NCBI GenBank assembly: GCA_039819085.1
Contig: JBCBSQ010000010.1
Span: forward strand, 1 to 64,000
DNA: 64,000 nt
DNA from: MED-G105 sp039819085
Lineage (GTDB): Bacteria; Pseudomonadota; Alphaproteobacteria; Caulobacterales; Parvularculaceae
Reading direction: 5' to 3'
Both the position numbers and the translations under genes were made by a program. The notes under the pieces were generated by a model, which did no database searches, had not been told where the DNA came from, and saw nothing but the letters and a program-made list of their open reading frames with translations. Below are positions 25,261 through 33,957 of the stretch, one piece after another. The first letter of the stretch is position 1, and each line of letters opens with the position of its first letter.

Positions 25261-25716
25261 GTGAAGCAAGCAATTGGCATGACGACCTTGCGGTCTTTCG
25301 ATTGGCGAGAGTTTCTCGGCCAGGCGATGCGCTATGGCCTTGTCGGCGTTCTGAACACGGTCGTCGGGGTCTCCACGATATTCGCGATGCTCACCTGGAC
25401 GCCGGCGGGGCCGTTTCTTGCGAACGCGAGCGGTTACGCGCTTTCGCTCATGGTGTCGTTCTTTCTCAACCGATCTTTCACGTTCAAAGCCGCTGATCGC
25501 GGCTTCCCGGTGATAAAGTTCCTGATTGCGTTCGCGATCGCTTACGGCGCGAATGTCATTGCGCTGGCGATTGGGCTGTGGCTCTTCAAGAACCCCTATC
25601 TCGGACAGGCGCCTGGCATCGCCACCTATCCGATCGTGTTCTTCTTCCTCAGCCGATTCTATGTGTTCGCGCCGCCTCAGGCCGAGCGCCGAACGACCAC
25701 TGACCCGGCCGAGTAG
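25261..25716 (+). CDS. GtrA-family membrane protein
   Basis: A 151-residue protein with four predicted transmembrane helices and the GtrA signature: RYGLVGVLNTVVG near the N terminus and FFLNRSFTFK in the second loop, then SRFYVF at the end. The family is thought to flip polyprenyl-linked sugars or anchor glycosyltransferases in the inner membrane; no glycosyltransferase is adjacent. The GTG at 25261 is used; an ATG at 25279 is an alternative. The 3' end overlaps the convergent ketosynthase gene by 40 nt. Confidence 0.88.
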   Translation: MKQAIGMTTLRSFDWREFLGQAMRYGLVGVLNTVVGVSTIFAMLTWTPAGPFLANASGYALSLMVSFFLNRSFTFKAADRGFPVIKFLIAFAIAYGANVIALAIGLWLFKNPYLGQAPGIATYPIVFFFLSRFYVFAPPQAERRTTTDPAE

Positions 25717-26852
25717 CCGGCGCCGAAGCCTGAGATGACGCCGAGATCGCCAACGGCGCAGTCGTTTCTGTACAGATGAAAGGCGATGATCGAACCCGCC
25801 GAGGAGGTGTTGGCGTAGTCGTCAAGGACGACGGGCGCCTCTTCGCGGGTCGCGTCGCGGCCGAGGACTTTCCGCGCAATAAACTCATTCATCGAGAGGT
25901 TCGCTTGGTGCAGCCACATGCGTTTCAGGCTTTCCGGCGCGACGCCGAGATCGCCAAGATGGCCGGAGATGAGCTCGCTCACCCAGGGCACCACGTCCTT
26001 GAAGACCTTGCGTCCTTCCTGAATGAACAGTTTATCGGTATGAGGATCGTCCTGCTGGTCGGCGGCGTCGCCGATCTCACGTTCAGTTCGATTTAGAAAC
26101 CCGAAATTGTTGCGGATATTGTTCGAGAACATGGTGCTCAGACGCGTGCCGAGAATGTCCCACGCCTCCGCCTGCGCCGGTCCGTCGATGCGCTCCAGGA
26201 CGACGGCGGTCGCGACGTCGCCGAAAATGAAATGGCTGTCCCGGTCGCGAAAATTGAGATGCGCGGTGCAGATCTCCGGATTGACCATCAGGATGCGCCG
26301 CGAACCGGCGCGGATTAGGCCAAGGCCCGTTTCGATTCCGAAGGCGGCTGACGCGCAAGCGACGTTCATGTCGAAAGCGAACCCGTCAATCCCAAGGGCG
26401 TCTTGTATCTCCACCGCCATCGCCGGATAGGCGCGCTGCAGGTTCGACGCGGCGCACAGGACGCCGTCAATGTCCGAAGGCTGAAGATCAGCCGCCTTGA
26501 TCGCGTCGCGCGCGGCGTGGACGGCCATCTCTGCGAGGACGGCGAGGTCTTCATTCGGCCGTTCCGGGATCCGCGGCGCCATGCGGTCGATATCGAGGAT
26601 TCCCGCCTTGTCCATCACATAGCGCGACTTGATGCCCGACGCCTTTTCGATGAATTCGGCGGAGGATGGTTGGAGCGGCTCGACGCCGCCGGCTTCAATA
26701 TCGGCCGCATGCTCCGCGTTCCATTTTTCGACAAACGCGTTGAACGCTTCGACGAGTTCCTCATTCGAGATGGAATGGGGCGGCGTGTAGAGCCCTGTGC
26801 CGACAATTCTGACGTCCGGCGTGATGTTCGGCGTTCCTGACGCTTCGCTCAT
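25677..26852 (-). CDS. FabH-like beta-ketoacyl-ACP synthase III
   Basis: A 391-residue thiolase-fold enzyme, longer than typical FabH (about 320). The catalytic triad is visible: C166 in NVACASAAFG, H315 in LHQANLSMNEF and N348 in DYANTSSAGS. The extra length is an N-terminal insertion (residues 30-75) and a loop near 245-285. It should catalyse a decarboxylative condensation starting a fatty-acid or related acyl chain. Its substrate cannot be read from sequence, and it is not beside other fatty-acid genes. ATG 26852 has GGGAG upstream. Confidence 0.88.
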   Translation of the reverse strand: MSEASGTPNITPDVRIVGTGLYTPPHSISNEELVEAFNAFVEKWNAEHAADIEAGGVEPLQPSSAEFIEKASGIKSRYVMDKAGILDIDRMAPRIPERPNEDLAVLAEMAVHAARDAIKAADLQPSDIDGVLCAASNLQRAYPAMAVEIQDALGIDGFAFDMNVACASAAFGIETGLGLIRAGSRRILMVNPEICTAHLNFRDRDSHFIFGDVATAVVLERIDGPAQAEAWDILGTRLSTMFSNNIRNNFGFLNRTEREIGDAADQQDDPHTDKLFIQEGRKVFKDVVPWVSELISGHLGDLGVAPESLKRMWLHQANLSMNEFIARKVLGRDATREEAPVVLDDYANTSSAGSIIAFHLYRNDCAVGDLGVISGFGAGYSAGSVVVRRSA

Positions 26853-26979
26853 GGCGGCGCAACTCCCTCGCACTTTTGGCATTTTCGACTAACAGAGTGC
26901 GCCCGTTACGACATGGACGCAAGCGGTCCGAACCGCGGATCGCCGCGAATCCCATGCGTCCCACGGCCTTGTGACGGCG

Positions 26980-27567
26980 TCATCCGCCTTGAAGCTCCCA
27001 ATGCCGCGGGCAATCGACTTCGTGGTCGTTGACCATGCCGACGGCCTGCATGAAGGCGTAGACGATGACAGGGCCGCAGAATTTGAAACCAAGACGCTTC
27101 AGCTCCTTCGACATCGCCTCGCTTTCCGGCGTCTTGGTCGGCGCGTCGCGATAATCCGTCCAGGAATTGACGATCGGTTCGCCATCGACGAAATCCCATA
27201 GGAAGCCGGCGAAGCCGTCGTTTCGGCTCTCCTTTAAGTCGAGATACGCGCGCGCATTGCCGATCGTCGCGTCTATTTTGGAACGTGACCGGATAATGCT
27301 CGAGTCTGTCAGTAGCTTTTTGACCTTTCTCGGGGTGTAGCGCGCAATTCTCTCAGGCTCAAACCCGTCAAAGGCTCGGCGGAAATTGTCGCGCTTATAG
27401 AGGATCGTCCGCCAGGAAAGGCCCGCCTGGAACCCGTCGAGAATGAGTTTCTCGAAGAGCGCGCGGTCGTCGCGCTCCGGGACGCCCCATTCCGTATCGT
27501 GATAGGCGCGGTAGATCTCGTCGTCCACCGGCGCCCAGGCGCAAGGGTGCGGTGTTTCGGCTGGCAT
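26980..27567 (-). CDS. tag: DNA-3-methyladenine glycosylase I
   Basis: A 195-residue enzyme that removes 3-methyladenine from alkylated DNA. The zinc site is present: C9 and H23 near the N terminus (PCAW, YHDTEWG) and the H-x3-C pair in NDHEVDCPRHW near the C terminus. LFEKLILDGFQAGLSW is the helix-hairpin region. Its ATG overlaps the ygfZ stop as TAATG, so the two genes are translationally coupled. Confidence 0.95.
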   Translation of the reverse strand: MPAETPHPCAWAPVDDEIYRAYHDTEWGVPERDDRALFEKLILDGFQAGLSWRTILYKRDNFRRAFDGFEPERIARYTPRKVKKLLTDSSIIRSRSKIDATIGNARAYLDLKESRNDGFAGFLWDFVDGEPIVNSWTDYRDAPTKTPESEAMSKELKRLGFKFCGPVIVYAFMQAVGMVNDHEVDCPRHWELQGG

Positions 27568-28403
27568 TAATCCGCTTCCAGATAATCCGGCGACTCAAGA
27601 CGCGCCGGCGTTCCCGCGACGTCGACCGGCGCGCTCGGATCAAGCTTATCGACGCGAATGACCGCAAGGCCGGCCGCGCCGTCGTCGATGGGCCCGTCGA
27701 GCATGGCGCCCAGCGTTGTTGATCCCGCCTTGACGTCCGCGCCCGGCGCAATCTCGGCGTGGCTGTCGAAAATCACGCGCATCGTCCGTTTGCGGACTTC
27801 GCCCTTGCGTTTCATGCGGCTCGCCACTTCCTGGCCGACAAAGCAGCCCTTTGAGTAGCTGACGCCTTGCAGCGCGTCATAGTTCACGTCCATCAAGAAG
27901 CGCTGGTCCGGCGCGAAGCCGTTTGACCCCGCCTCGGCCGCGATTTCCGGCACGCCAAGCGCGATGCGGTGGGCCGTGTACGCGGCTGCGCCGTCTTCTG
28001 CTTCCGCGCCTTCGACAATCGCGCGGGACCCAAGCGCCTCTAGCCGTGGATCGCGGAACGCCGCGATGGCGCCCGTCGGGACTTCGGCGGATGGGTCAGG
28101 CGACCAGACGACGGCGAGGTCGTCGCGCGGTTTCAGGTCGACCTTGGCGCGCAAGCGATAGAGCTTCAGGCGCTTTTCGAATCCGGCGGCGGCGGCTTCA
28201 TCCACATCAAGAAGAAAGCCACCGTCGTCGACGCCGACCATCAGAAAGTCGAACAGGATCTTGCCTTGCGGCGTCAGGAGCGCTGCGAAGCGCGCCTCGC
28301 CCTCTGGCGGCAGGTCATTGGTGAAAAGCCCGCCCAACAGGTCGGCGGCTTCCGGGCCTGAGACGTCAATGATCCGGCGGGGCAATCGGCGATAGGTTTC
28401 CAT
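27567..28403 (-). CDS. ygfZ: Folate-binding protein YgfZ
   Basis: A 278-residue protein of the YgfZ/GcvT-like family, which uses tetrahydrofolate to support iron-sulphur cluster assembly. The signature KGCFVGQEV with its conserved cysteine is in YSKGCFVGQEVASRMKRKG near the C-terminal third. The start may be ATG 28403 or ATG 28415, 4 codons earlier; neither has a clear ribosome binding site. It is divergent from the dihydroorotase-like gene and coupled to tag downstream. Confidence 0.93.
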   Translation of the reverse strand: METYRRLPRRIIDVSGPEAADLLGGLFTNDLPPEGEARFAALLTPQGKILFDFLMVGVDDGGFLLDVDEAAAAGFEKRLKLYRLRAKVDLKPRDDLAVVWSPDPSAEVPTGAIAAFRDPRLEALGSRAIVEGAEAEDGAAAYTAHRIALGVPEIAAEAGSNGFAPDQRFLMDVNYDALQGVSYSKGCFVGQEVASRMKRKGEVRKRTMRVIFDSHAEIAPGADVKAGSTTLGAMLDGPIDDGAAGLAVIRVDKLDPSAPVDVAGTPARLESPDYLEAD

Positions 28404-28523
28404 GGCCGAACACATAGGATCGCACGGGCCGTTCGCATAGATGCTGACGCATCGTTGTTAGCGGGCCCGCTGGCTGACGCCAAATCTCGACGCACCAAGC
28501 GCCCATGCAGTACGACCATCCGC

Positions 28524-29870
28524 ATGACCCAGACATATGACCTCATCCTGAAGAACGGCGTCGTTGTGAATCATGACGGCGAGGGCCGACGCGATGTCGG
28601 CGTCAAGGACGGCAAGATCGCCGAGATCGGCGATCTGTCATCCGCGAGCGGCGGCGAGACCATCGACTGCGAGGGACTCCATGTGCTGCCCGGCATTATC
28701 GACACCCAGGTGCATTTCCGCGAGCCGGGGCCGGTCCACAAGGAGGACCTGCACACCGGCTCCAAGGCGGCGGTCCTCGGCGGCGTGACGGCCGTCTTCG
28801 AAATGCCGAACACCAACCCGCTGACCGTCACGAAAGAAGCGATCGAGGACAAGCTCGCGCGCGCGGCCGGCAAGGTCGACCATGCCGGCATGTATTGCGA
28901 CCACGCGTTCTTTGTGGGCGCGACTCACGGCAACCCAAAGGACCTCGCAGAGCTTGAAATGCTGCCCGGCGTTTCCGGCGTGAAAATCTTCATGGGCGCC
29001 TCGACCGGCGATCTCCTTGTCGAAGACGACGCCGGCGTGCGCGACGTGCTTGCCCATGGCCGACGGCGCGTCGCGATCCACTCCGAGGACGAATACCTCC
29101 TGCGTGAGGGCAAGAAGCTGATCCGCGTCGGCGACTGGACCTCCCATCCGGAGGCCCGCAGCGTCGAGGCCGCCGTTCGGTGTACGGACCGCCTTATTCG
29201 GCTGGCGCGGGAGACGGGGCGGCGCATTCATGTGCTGCACATCTCGACCCGCGACGAAATCCCCATGCTTGCCGCCAACAAGGACATCGCGACGTGCGAA
29301 GTGTTGCCGAACCATCTGATGCTGGAGGCGCCGGAGTGCTATGAGCGCCTCAAAGGCCTCGCGCAGCAGAACCCGCCGATCCGATCCGGCGAACACCGAG
29401 CGGGCCTCTGGCGCGCGGTGCAGCAGGGCGTCTTCGATGTGATGGGGACGGATCATGCCCCCCACACGCTGGAGGAGAAGGCGAAGGACTACCCCGTCTC
29501 GCCTTCGGGGACTCCAGGCGTGCAGACGGTGGTGCCGATCATGCTGACGAATGTCGCCGAAGGGCGGCTCACGCTCGCGCGGTTCGTCGATCTCATGTGC
29601 CACGGGGCGCAGCGCGTCTTCGGCATCGCCGGCAAGGGCCGGCTCGCCGTCGGCTATGACGCGGACTTCACCGTCGTCGATCTGAAGCGGCAGGAGACCA
29701 TCACCCACGCCCAGCAGGCGGCGAAAGCCGGCTGGACGCCGTTCGACGGCTTCAAGGCGACCGGCTGGCCCATCGGAACGATCATCCGTGGGCGGCGCGT
29801 CATGTGGGACGGTGAGTTGACCGAACCGCCGGCGGGCGAACCGGTGAAGTTTCAGGAGACGTTGGGTTAG
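28524..29870 (+). CDS. Dihydroorotase-type cyclic amidohydrolase
   Basis: A 448-residue amidohydrolase with the binuclear metal site of type I dihydroorotases: DTQVHFREPG at the N terminus, the probable carboxylated lysine in GVKIFMGAS, IHSEDE, HVLHIST and the GTDHAPH aspartate motif. It probably converts carbamoyl aspartate to dihydroorotate in pyrimidine synthesis. Allantoinase and dihydropyrimidinase are related alternatives, and no other pyrimidine gene is nearby to settle this. The ATG at 28524 fits the family start (YDLILKNGVVV). Confidence 0.9.
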   Translation: MTQTYDLILKNGVVVNHDGEGRRDVGVKDGKIAEIGDLSSASGGETIDCEGLHVLPGIIDTQVHFREPGPVHKEDLHTGSKAAVLGGVTAVFEMPNTNPLTVTKEAIEDKLARAAGKVDHAGMYCDHAFFVGATHGNPKDLAELEMLPGVSGVKIFMGASTGDLLVEDDAGVRDVLAHGRRRVAIHSEDEYLLREGKKLIRVGDWTSHPEARSVEAAVRCTDRLIRLARETGRRIHVLHISTRDEIPMLAANKDIATCEVLPNHLMLEAPECYERLKGLAQQNPPIRSGEHRAGLWRAVQQGVFDVMGTDHAPHTLEEKAKDYPVSPSGTPGVQTVVPIMLTNVAEGRLTLARFVDLMCHGAQRVFGIAGKGRLAVGYDADFTVVDLKRQETITHAQQAAKAGWTPFDGFKATGWPIGTIIRGRRVMWDGELTEPPAGEPVKFQETLG

Positions 29871-29888
29871 ACCGGCGGCCGGGGGGGG

Positions 29889-30701
29889 ATGCTGTTACGT
29901 CGCGTCATGGAACACGTCCGCACCCAGAATTGGTTCGCTGTCTTCCTTGACTTCGTCATCGTCGTCGGCGGCGTGTTCATCGGCATTCAGGTATCGAACT
30001 GGAACGACGCGCGCGCGAACAAGGGTGTCGTCGTGCGGCACCTTACCGAAATTGCAGAAGACATTGAATCCCATCTCGCTTTTCACAACGAGCTTTACTT
30101 GTCTGCGACTGCGAGGATTGCTGCAGCCGAGTATCTTCTGGAAGCAGCCGGCTACGGAGCGATGCCGGAAACATTAACGGTTTCCACCACAGCGGTCCCG
30201 GCGCCGGAAACGCCGGAGATCCCTGAGGAATCGCTCAAGAATGTTCTCGGTTGGCTCAATCTAGTCCGCGTCACTGTCAGCGCGCGGAGCGGTTATGATT
30301 CCCTCATTAGCTCAGGCAATCTTGGTCTCATTGAAAACCGTGACCTGGCGCGTGAAATTCAGCTTTATTATGGCGGTTACGACGACCTTCTCGATACCCA
30401 AAAGATATTCCAACAGACGCGCGATGAGGGCGTGCGGCTCGGTTACGACTATGGGCTGTCGGTTTGGGATGAGCGCCCGATCGAAGAGGTGGTCGCTGTT
30501 GTGCGCGATCATGAAGATTACGCAGCCTATGTCCGGACAGTGCGAGAATGGGCGCTGGCGCATGCGCTGTTTTTGCGAGACCTTCAAGAAGAATCCGAAT
30601 CTTTGTTGGCGGCTATCAATGCGGAATTGGAGGGGGCTGATGATCCTCCGTCGCGTCATCGAACACGTCCGCGCCCAGAACTGGACGGCCGTTGCGCTTG
30701 A
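29889..30701 (+). CDS. DUF6090-like membrane-anchored protein, copy 1
   Basis: A 270-residue protein whose first 40 residues contain one transmembrane helix (VIVVGGVFIGIQVSNWND), the DUF6090 hallmark. A soluble, probably periplasmic, helical domain of about 210 residues follows. It is the first of three tandem paralogues whose N-terminal segments are nearly identical while their soluble domains differ. A run of eight G lies directly before the ATG. Its last 20 codons run into the next gene in another frame (62-nt overlap) and read basic, proline-rich residues unlike the rest. A TGA one frame away overlaps the next ATG, so a 1-nt loss in the adjacent G-run may have removed the natural stop. 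Confidence 0.8.
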   Translation: MLLRRVMEHVRTQNWFAVFLDFVIVVGGVFIGIQVSNWNDARANKGVVVRHLTEIAEDIESHLAFHNELYLSATARIAAAEYLLEAAGYGAMPETLTVSTTAVPAPETPEIPEESLKNVLGWLNLVRVTVSARSGYDSLISSGNLGLIENRDLAREIQLYYGGYDDLLDTQKIFQQTRDEGVRLGYDYGLSVWDERPIEEVVAVVRDHEDYAAYVRTVREWALAHALFLRDLQEESESLLAAINAELEGADDPPSRHRTRPRPELDGRCA

Positions 30702-31517
30702 CTTCGTCATTGTCGTTGTCGGCGTGTTCATCGGTATTCAGGTCGCGAATTGGAACGATGCGAGGGGCGACAGGCTTCATGAACGCCAGCTTTTCGCAGA
30801 CATGCTTGCCGATCTGGAAATCGATCGTGCACAGTATGCGAACGCCATGTCAGTTGCTGCGCGCCGCGTCAGCGCCGCCAATGCTTCGCTTGTAGGGGCG
30901 GAGCTTCCGTCCATCGACTTTAGCTATGTCATTCCCGGCGCCTATGCCGATGACCTTATTGCGGCGGCGAAAGATGTTTCGCCGCCGCCGGAGACGTTAT
31001 GGACTGACGTCATTATAGGCTATTTCCCAATTCCAAGCACGGCTACCTTTGACGCCTTGGCGGGCGCAGGGGATACGCAGATCATCCGTGATAGGACCTT
31101 GGTTAAAGACATCCAGATCTACCGGAATTCGATCGACACCGTCGTCCGCCAGAATGATAAGCTATCGATGTTCCGTCGGGACACCCTAAATGCGGGCGCG
31201 AAGTATGGTCTCGCTCCATATGTTCAAATGGCGCCGAGCGACTATTTCGAGTTAGTGAAGGATCAGGCTGACCTGGCCGCTGCTATTCGAATTTCCGCGA
31301 CGTTCACCATCTTTCACTATGGCGATATTCGTGATGCGGATGACCAGGCTGCCCTGTTGCAGAAGCGATTGCAGAGCCTTCTCAAGGATAACTAATGCTC
31401 CTCCGCCGCGTCATTGATCATGTCCGCACCCAGAACTGGACGGCCGTCGCGCTCGACTTCGTCATTGTCGTTGTCGGCGTGTTCATCGGCATTCAGGTCG
31501 CGAACTGGAATGAGGCG
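29892..31517 (+). repeat. Three direct repeats of a ~120-nt 5' gene cassette
   Basis: The segments 29892-30011, 30643-30762 and 31398-31517 are the codons directly after the start codons of the three DUF6090-like genes. They align without gaps and are highly similar at the nucleotide level, including stretches such as CGTGTTCATCGG shared by all three. Similarity stops abruptly after the NWN(D/E)A codons, where the soluble domains diverge. Confidence 0.9.
30640..31395 (+). CDS. DUF6090-like membrane-anchored protein, copy 2
   Basis: A 251-residue paralogue of its neighbours: N-terminal segment RRVIEHVRAQNW, a transmembrane helix ending in FIGIQVANWNDAR, then a soluble domain of about 210 residues unlike copy 1 in sequence but similar in length and helical character. 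ATG 30640 has the strong ribosome binding site GGAGGGGG just upstream, inside copy 1. The stop overlaps the start of copy 3 as TAATG. Function unknown. Confidence 0.82.
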   Translation: MILRRVIEHVRAQNWTAVALDFVIVVVGVFIGIQVANWNDARGDRLHERQLFADMLADLEIDRAQYANAMSVAARRVSAANASLVGAELPSIDFSYVIPGAYADDLIAAAKDVSPPPETLWTDVIIGYFPIPSTATFDALAGAGDTQIIRDRTLVKDIQIYRNSIDTVVRQNDKLSMFRRDTLNAGAKYGLAPYVQMAPSDYFELVKDQADLAAAIRISATFTIFHYGDIRDADDQAALLQKRLQSLLKDN

Positions 31518-32096
31518 CGCCAAAGCCGACAGCGGCTCGACAGAATAGTAATGGCTTTGAAAGTGGACATGGCTGACGCCCGTCGCGTTGAAGCCGGCTT
31601 CTTGGACGAAATTGAAGGGGCCCTGACGGCTTTCGAGGCGGCGTATGCCGGCGGCGAAAGGCCGCCGCCATTTGTCTTTCGCATCAAAGGATCAGATACG
31701 GCTCCGAACCTGATCTGGGGGACGCTGCAGCAAGCGGGGCTCGCAGAGCTGATCGATCCGCAATTGCTGTTTGAGCTCAGCCATTTCTACTCAGAGCGTG
31801 ACGGAATTGGAGTCAAGATCACGAGATACATGCAGTCTGTTGAAACCGACATTGCGCCATATTTGGGCGGCGACGCCGCTGTGTTTTACGATGACGGCGG
31901 CGCAGAAATGCGCGCGGAGTTTCGCGCGTCGATGGCGCGGTTGCGCGAGTGGTCAGGCTACTTGAAGGCGCTTGGACCGTGGTCGGAATGCCTGGAGCGA
32001 AGACTGGAAACAGCCTCCAGGCCCGGCGAGACCTGCCGCTACAGCTATTTCAGTGATTACGGCGACGCCGCGCCAGCGCCGGAGGAGGCCGATTAA
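31395..32096 (+). CDS. DUF6090-like membrane-anchored protein, copy 3
   Basis: A 233-residue paralogue with N-terminal segment RRVIDHVRTQNW and helix FIGIQVANWNEAR. The soluble domain is again divergent and includes two cysteines near the C terminus (SECLERRL, GETCRYSY) that could form a disulfide if periplasmic. It is coupled by TAATG overlaps to copy 2 upstream and to the lipoprotein gene downstream, so all four genes probably form one translation-coupled operon. Confidence 0.82.
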   Translation: MLLRRVIDHVRTQNWTAVALDFVIVVVGVFIGIQVANWNEARQSRQRLDRIVMALKVDMADARRVEAGFLDEIEGALTAFEAAYAGGERPPPFVFRIKGSDTAPNLIWGTLQQAGLAELIDPQLLFELSHFYSERDGIGVKITRYMQSVETDIAPYLGGDAAVFYDDGGAEMRAEFRASMARLREWSGYLKALGPWSECLERRLETASRPGETCRYSYFSDYGDAAPAPEEAD

Positions 32097-32566
32097 TGCT
32101 GCTTCCCGGAACGCTCACTGGTTTTCTGGTGGTCTGTGCGCTCGGTCTCGCGGCTTGCGGCCGTGAAGATGCAAGCGTGCATTCCGCAGCAGATCCTGAT
32201 CTGATTCAATCTATTGAAAGAGAACGGCTTCGCGCATTGGTAGAGGCGGATATCGAAACAGCCAATCGGATTCATGCTGTTGAGTTTGAATTGGTGAGTC
32301 CCAGCGGTCGAATCTACTCGAGGGATCAGTACCTTGGAGGAATCGAATCGGGAGATCTGGACTATCTGGTATTCCAGCCGGAGTCAGAAATAAAAGTGAG
32401 GATGGGCGGCAGTGCAGCTGTTGTTCGTTACCAGTCAACAATCGAAATACGTGTCGATGACCAGTATTTTGCTCCGGAACGATTTTGGCACACGGATACA
32501 TACGAGTTGCGAGACGGCCAATGGCAGGTCGTGTGGTCACAAGCAACAGCCATCGCAGCTGAGTGA
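32096..32566 (+). CDS. Lipoprotein with NTF2/DUF4440-like domain
   Basis: A 156-residue lipoprotein (lipobox GLAAC after a hydrophobic signal). The mature protein resembles SnoaL/DUF4440-type cone folds: an N-terminal helix pair (LIQSIERERLRALVEADIET), YSRDQYLGGIESGDL, and strands ending in the family-like WHTDTYELRDGQWQVVWSQ. Its ATG overlaps the stop of DUF6090-like copy 3 (TAATG), suggesting it works with the three anchored proteins at the envelope. It uses more AT-rich codons than most of the window. No catalytic residues can be assigned. Confidence 0.75.
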   Translation: MLLPGTLTGFLVVCALGLAACGREDASVHSAADPDLIQSIERERLRALVEADIETANRIHAVEFELVSPSGRIYSRDQYLGGIESGDLDYLVFQPESEIKVRMGGSAAVVRYQSTIEIRVDDQYFAPERFWHTDTYELRDGQWQVVWSQATAIAAE

Positions 32567-32736
32567 ACGTGATCGTCGCGACACGATCTGATCGCGCAAA
32601 TCGAATCGGATCTGTCTGACTGACCGACTGGCGCCTGGCGCAGCGCCGTCCGCAAGCGTTTTTCGGACGGTTCGCAGGCCTTCGTGCGGCGTAGGAGTGG
32701 TGATAATAGTAGCGGCGTTATTCGGTGGAGGGCTTG

Positions 32737-33804
32737 ATGCGCATTCTATTCTCTATTGTCTTCATTATGCTGGCGGGCGCCGTCGCCGCCGTCTTCGCGC
32801 TGCAGGCGCCGACCAAGTGGGACACGGGTGAAGTCATCCGAACCCCCGACGAGCGTTTCGCGGACCTCGAAGGCTATCCGTTCGCGCCGAACTATGTCGA
32901 GGCGCTCGGCTACCGCGTGCATTACGTGGACGAAGGTCCGCGCGACGGCGAAACAATATTGTTGATGCACGGACAGCCGTCCTGGAGTTATCTCTACCGG
33001 CATATGATCCCCGCGCTCGCCGCGGCCGGCTATCGCGTCATCGCGCCGGATCTCGTCGGGTTCGGACGGTCGGACAAACCACTCGAGCAGTCGGATCATT
33101 CGTACCAGATGCATATCGACGTCATGGCGGAGGTCGTGCGCCAGCTCGATCTTGAGGACGCGACGCTGTTCGCCCAGGACTGGGGCGGGCTGATCGGCCT
33201 GCGCGTCGTCCCGGAGGAGCCTGACCGGTTCGCACGGATCATGATTTCGAACACCGGTCTGCCCGCCGCCGGGGGCATCCGGGGCTGGATCGGTTACCCG
33301 CTCTTCCGCCTCGCTGTGTTGCGGGAGGGAACGCCCGACGCGCCGGCCGTGACAGGCGAGGACTTTCGCTTTTCGCGCTGGGTCGCGTGGGCGGCGAACG
33401 TAAAGAACTTCGACGTCGGCGCCGTCCTTCAGGGGGCCAGCCAGACGACGCTGTCGCCGGGCGCGCTCGCCGCCTATCAGGCGCCGTTTCCGGACGAACA
33501 ATATCAGGCGGCGATCCGCGTCTTTCCGGGCCTTGTGCCGAGCCAGTTGCGCCAGAACCAGCGCGTGCTTGATGAGTTCTACGCCAGGTGGGAGAAACCG
33601 TTTCTCACCGCCTTCGGCGACAAGGACCCGGTGACGCGCGGCGCCGACGCGGTCTTCCGCGAAACCGTTCCCGGCGCGCAAGGCCAACCCCATACGACGG
33701 TCACGGGCGGCGGCCATTTTATTCAGGAAGATCGGCCTGATGAGCTGGTCAGCCTACTGACCACGTTCATTGAGGCGAACCCGCGCGGGGACGAGACGCG
33801 TTGA
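32737..33804 (+). CDS. Haloalkane dehalogenase-like alpha/beta hydrolase with N-terminal membrane leader
   Basis: A 355-residue protein. After a hydrophobic N-terminal segment (LFSIVFIMLAGAVAAVFAL) comes a full subfamily-I haloalkane dehalogenase: RTPDERF, YPFAPNY, HGQPSWSYLYR, the nucleophile Asp and halide-binding Trp in AQDWGG, the acid region FGDKDPVTRG and the catalytic His in GGGHFIQED. It would hydrolyse a carbon-halogen bond. The leader implies that it acts at the membrane or in the periplasm, as proposed for DhmA-like enzymes; standard members start near RTPDERF. GGAGGG precedes ATG 32737. No transcription regulator is adjacent. Confidence 0.88.
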   Translation: MRILFSIVFIMLAGAVAAVFALQAPTKWDTGEVIRTPDERFADLEGYPFAPNYVEALGYRVHYVDEGPRDGETILLMHGQPSWSYLYRHMIPALAAAGYRVIAPDLVGFGRSDKPLEQSDHSYQMHIDVMAEVVRQLDLEDATLFAQDWGGLIGLRVVPEEPDRFARIMISNTGLPAAGGIRGWIGYPLFRLAVLREGTPDAPAVTGEDFRFSRWVAWAANVKNFDVGAVLQGASQTTLSPGALAAYQAPFPDEQYQAAIRVFPGLVPSQLRQNQRVLDEFYARWEKPFLTAFGDKDPVTRGADAVFRETVPGAQGQPHTTVTGGGHFIQEDRPDELVSLLTTFIEANPRGDETR

Positions 33805-33957
33805 AGGGGCCGACGCCGCCATTGACCGGCGCGCTTGACGCCGCGCCTTGGATCTCAACGCTCGTCCTCTCGCACGCGGCGCATGGCGCAGGCGCTTGAC
33901 ACGCGCGCCATCTCATGAGAACGCGTCGCAATTACAAATTCTTGCGCGGGCCGTCAC

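Noticed and set aside
32646..32670. Terminator after the DUF6090 operon (CCGTCCG ... CGGACGG)
   Set aside because: The 7-bp stem has an 11-nt loop and no T-run after it.
33896..33924. Promoter for the PepSY gene with TTGACA
   Set aside because: A perfect -35 is present but no acceptable -10 lies at 16-18 nt.
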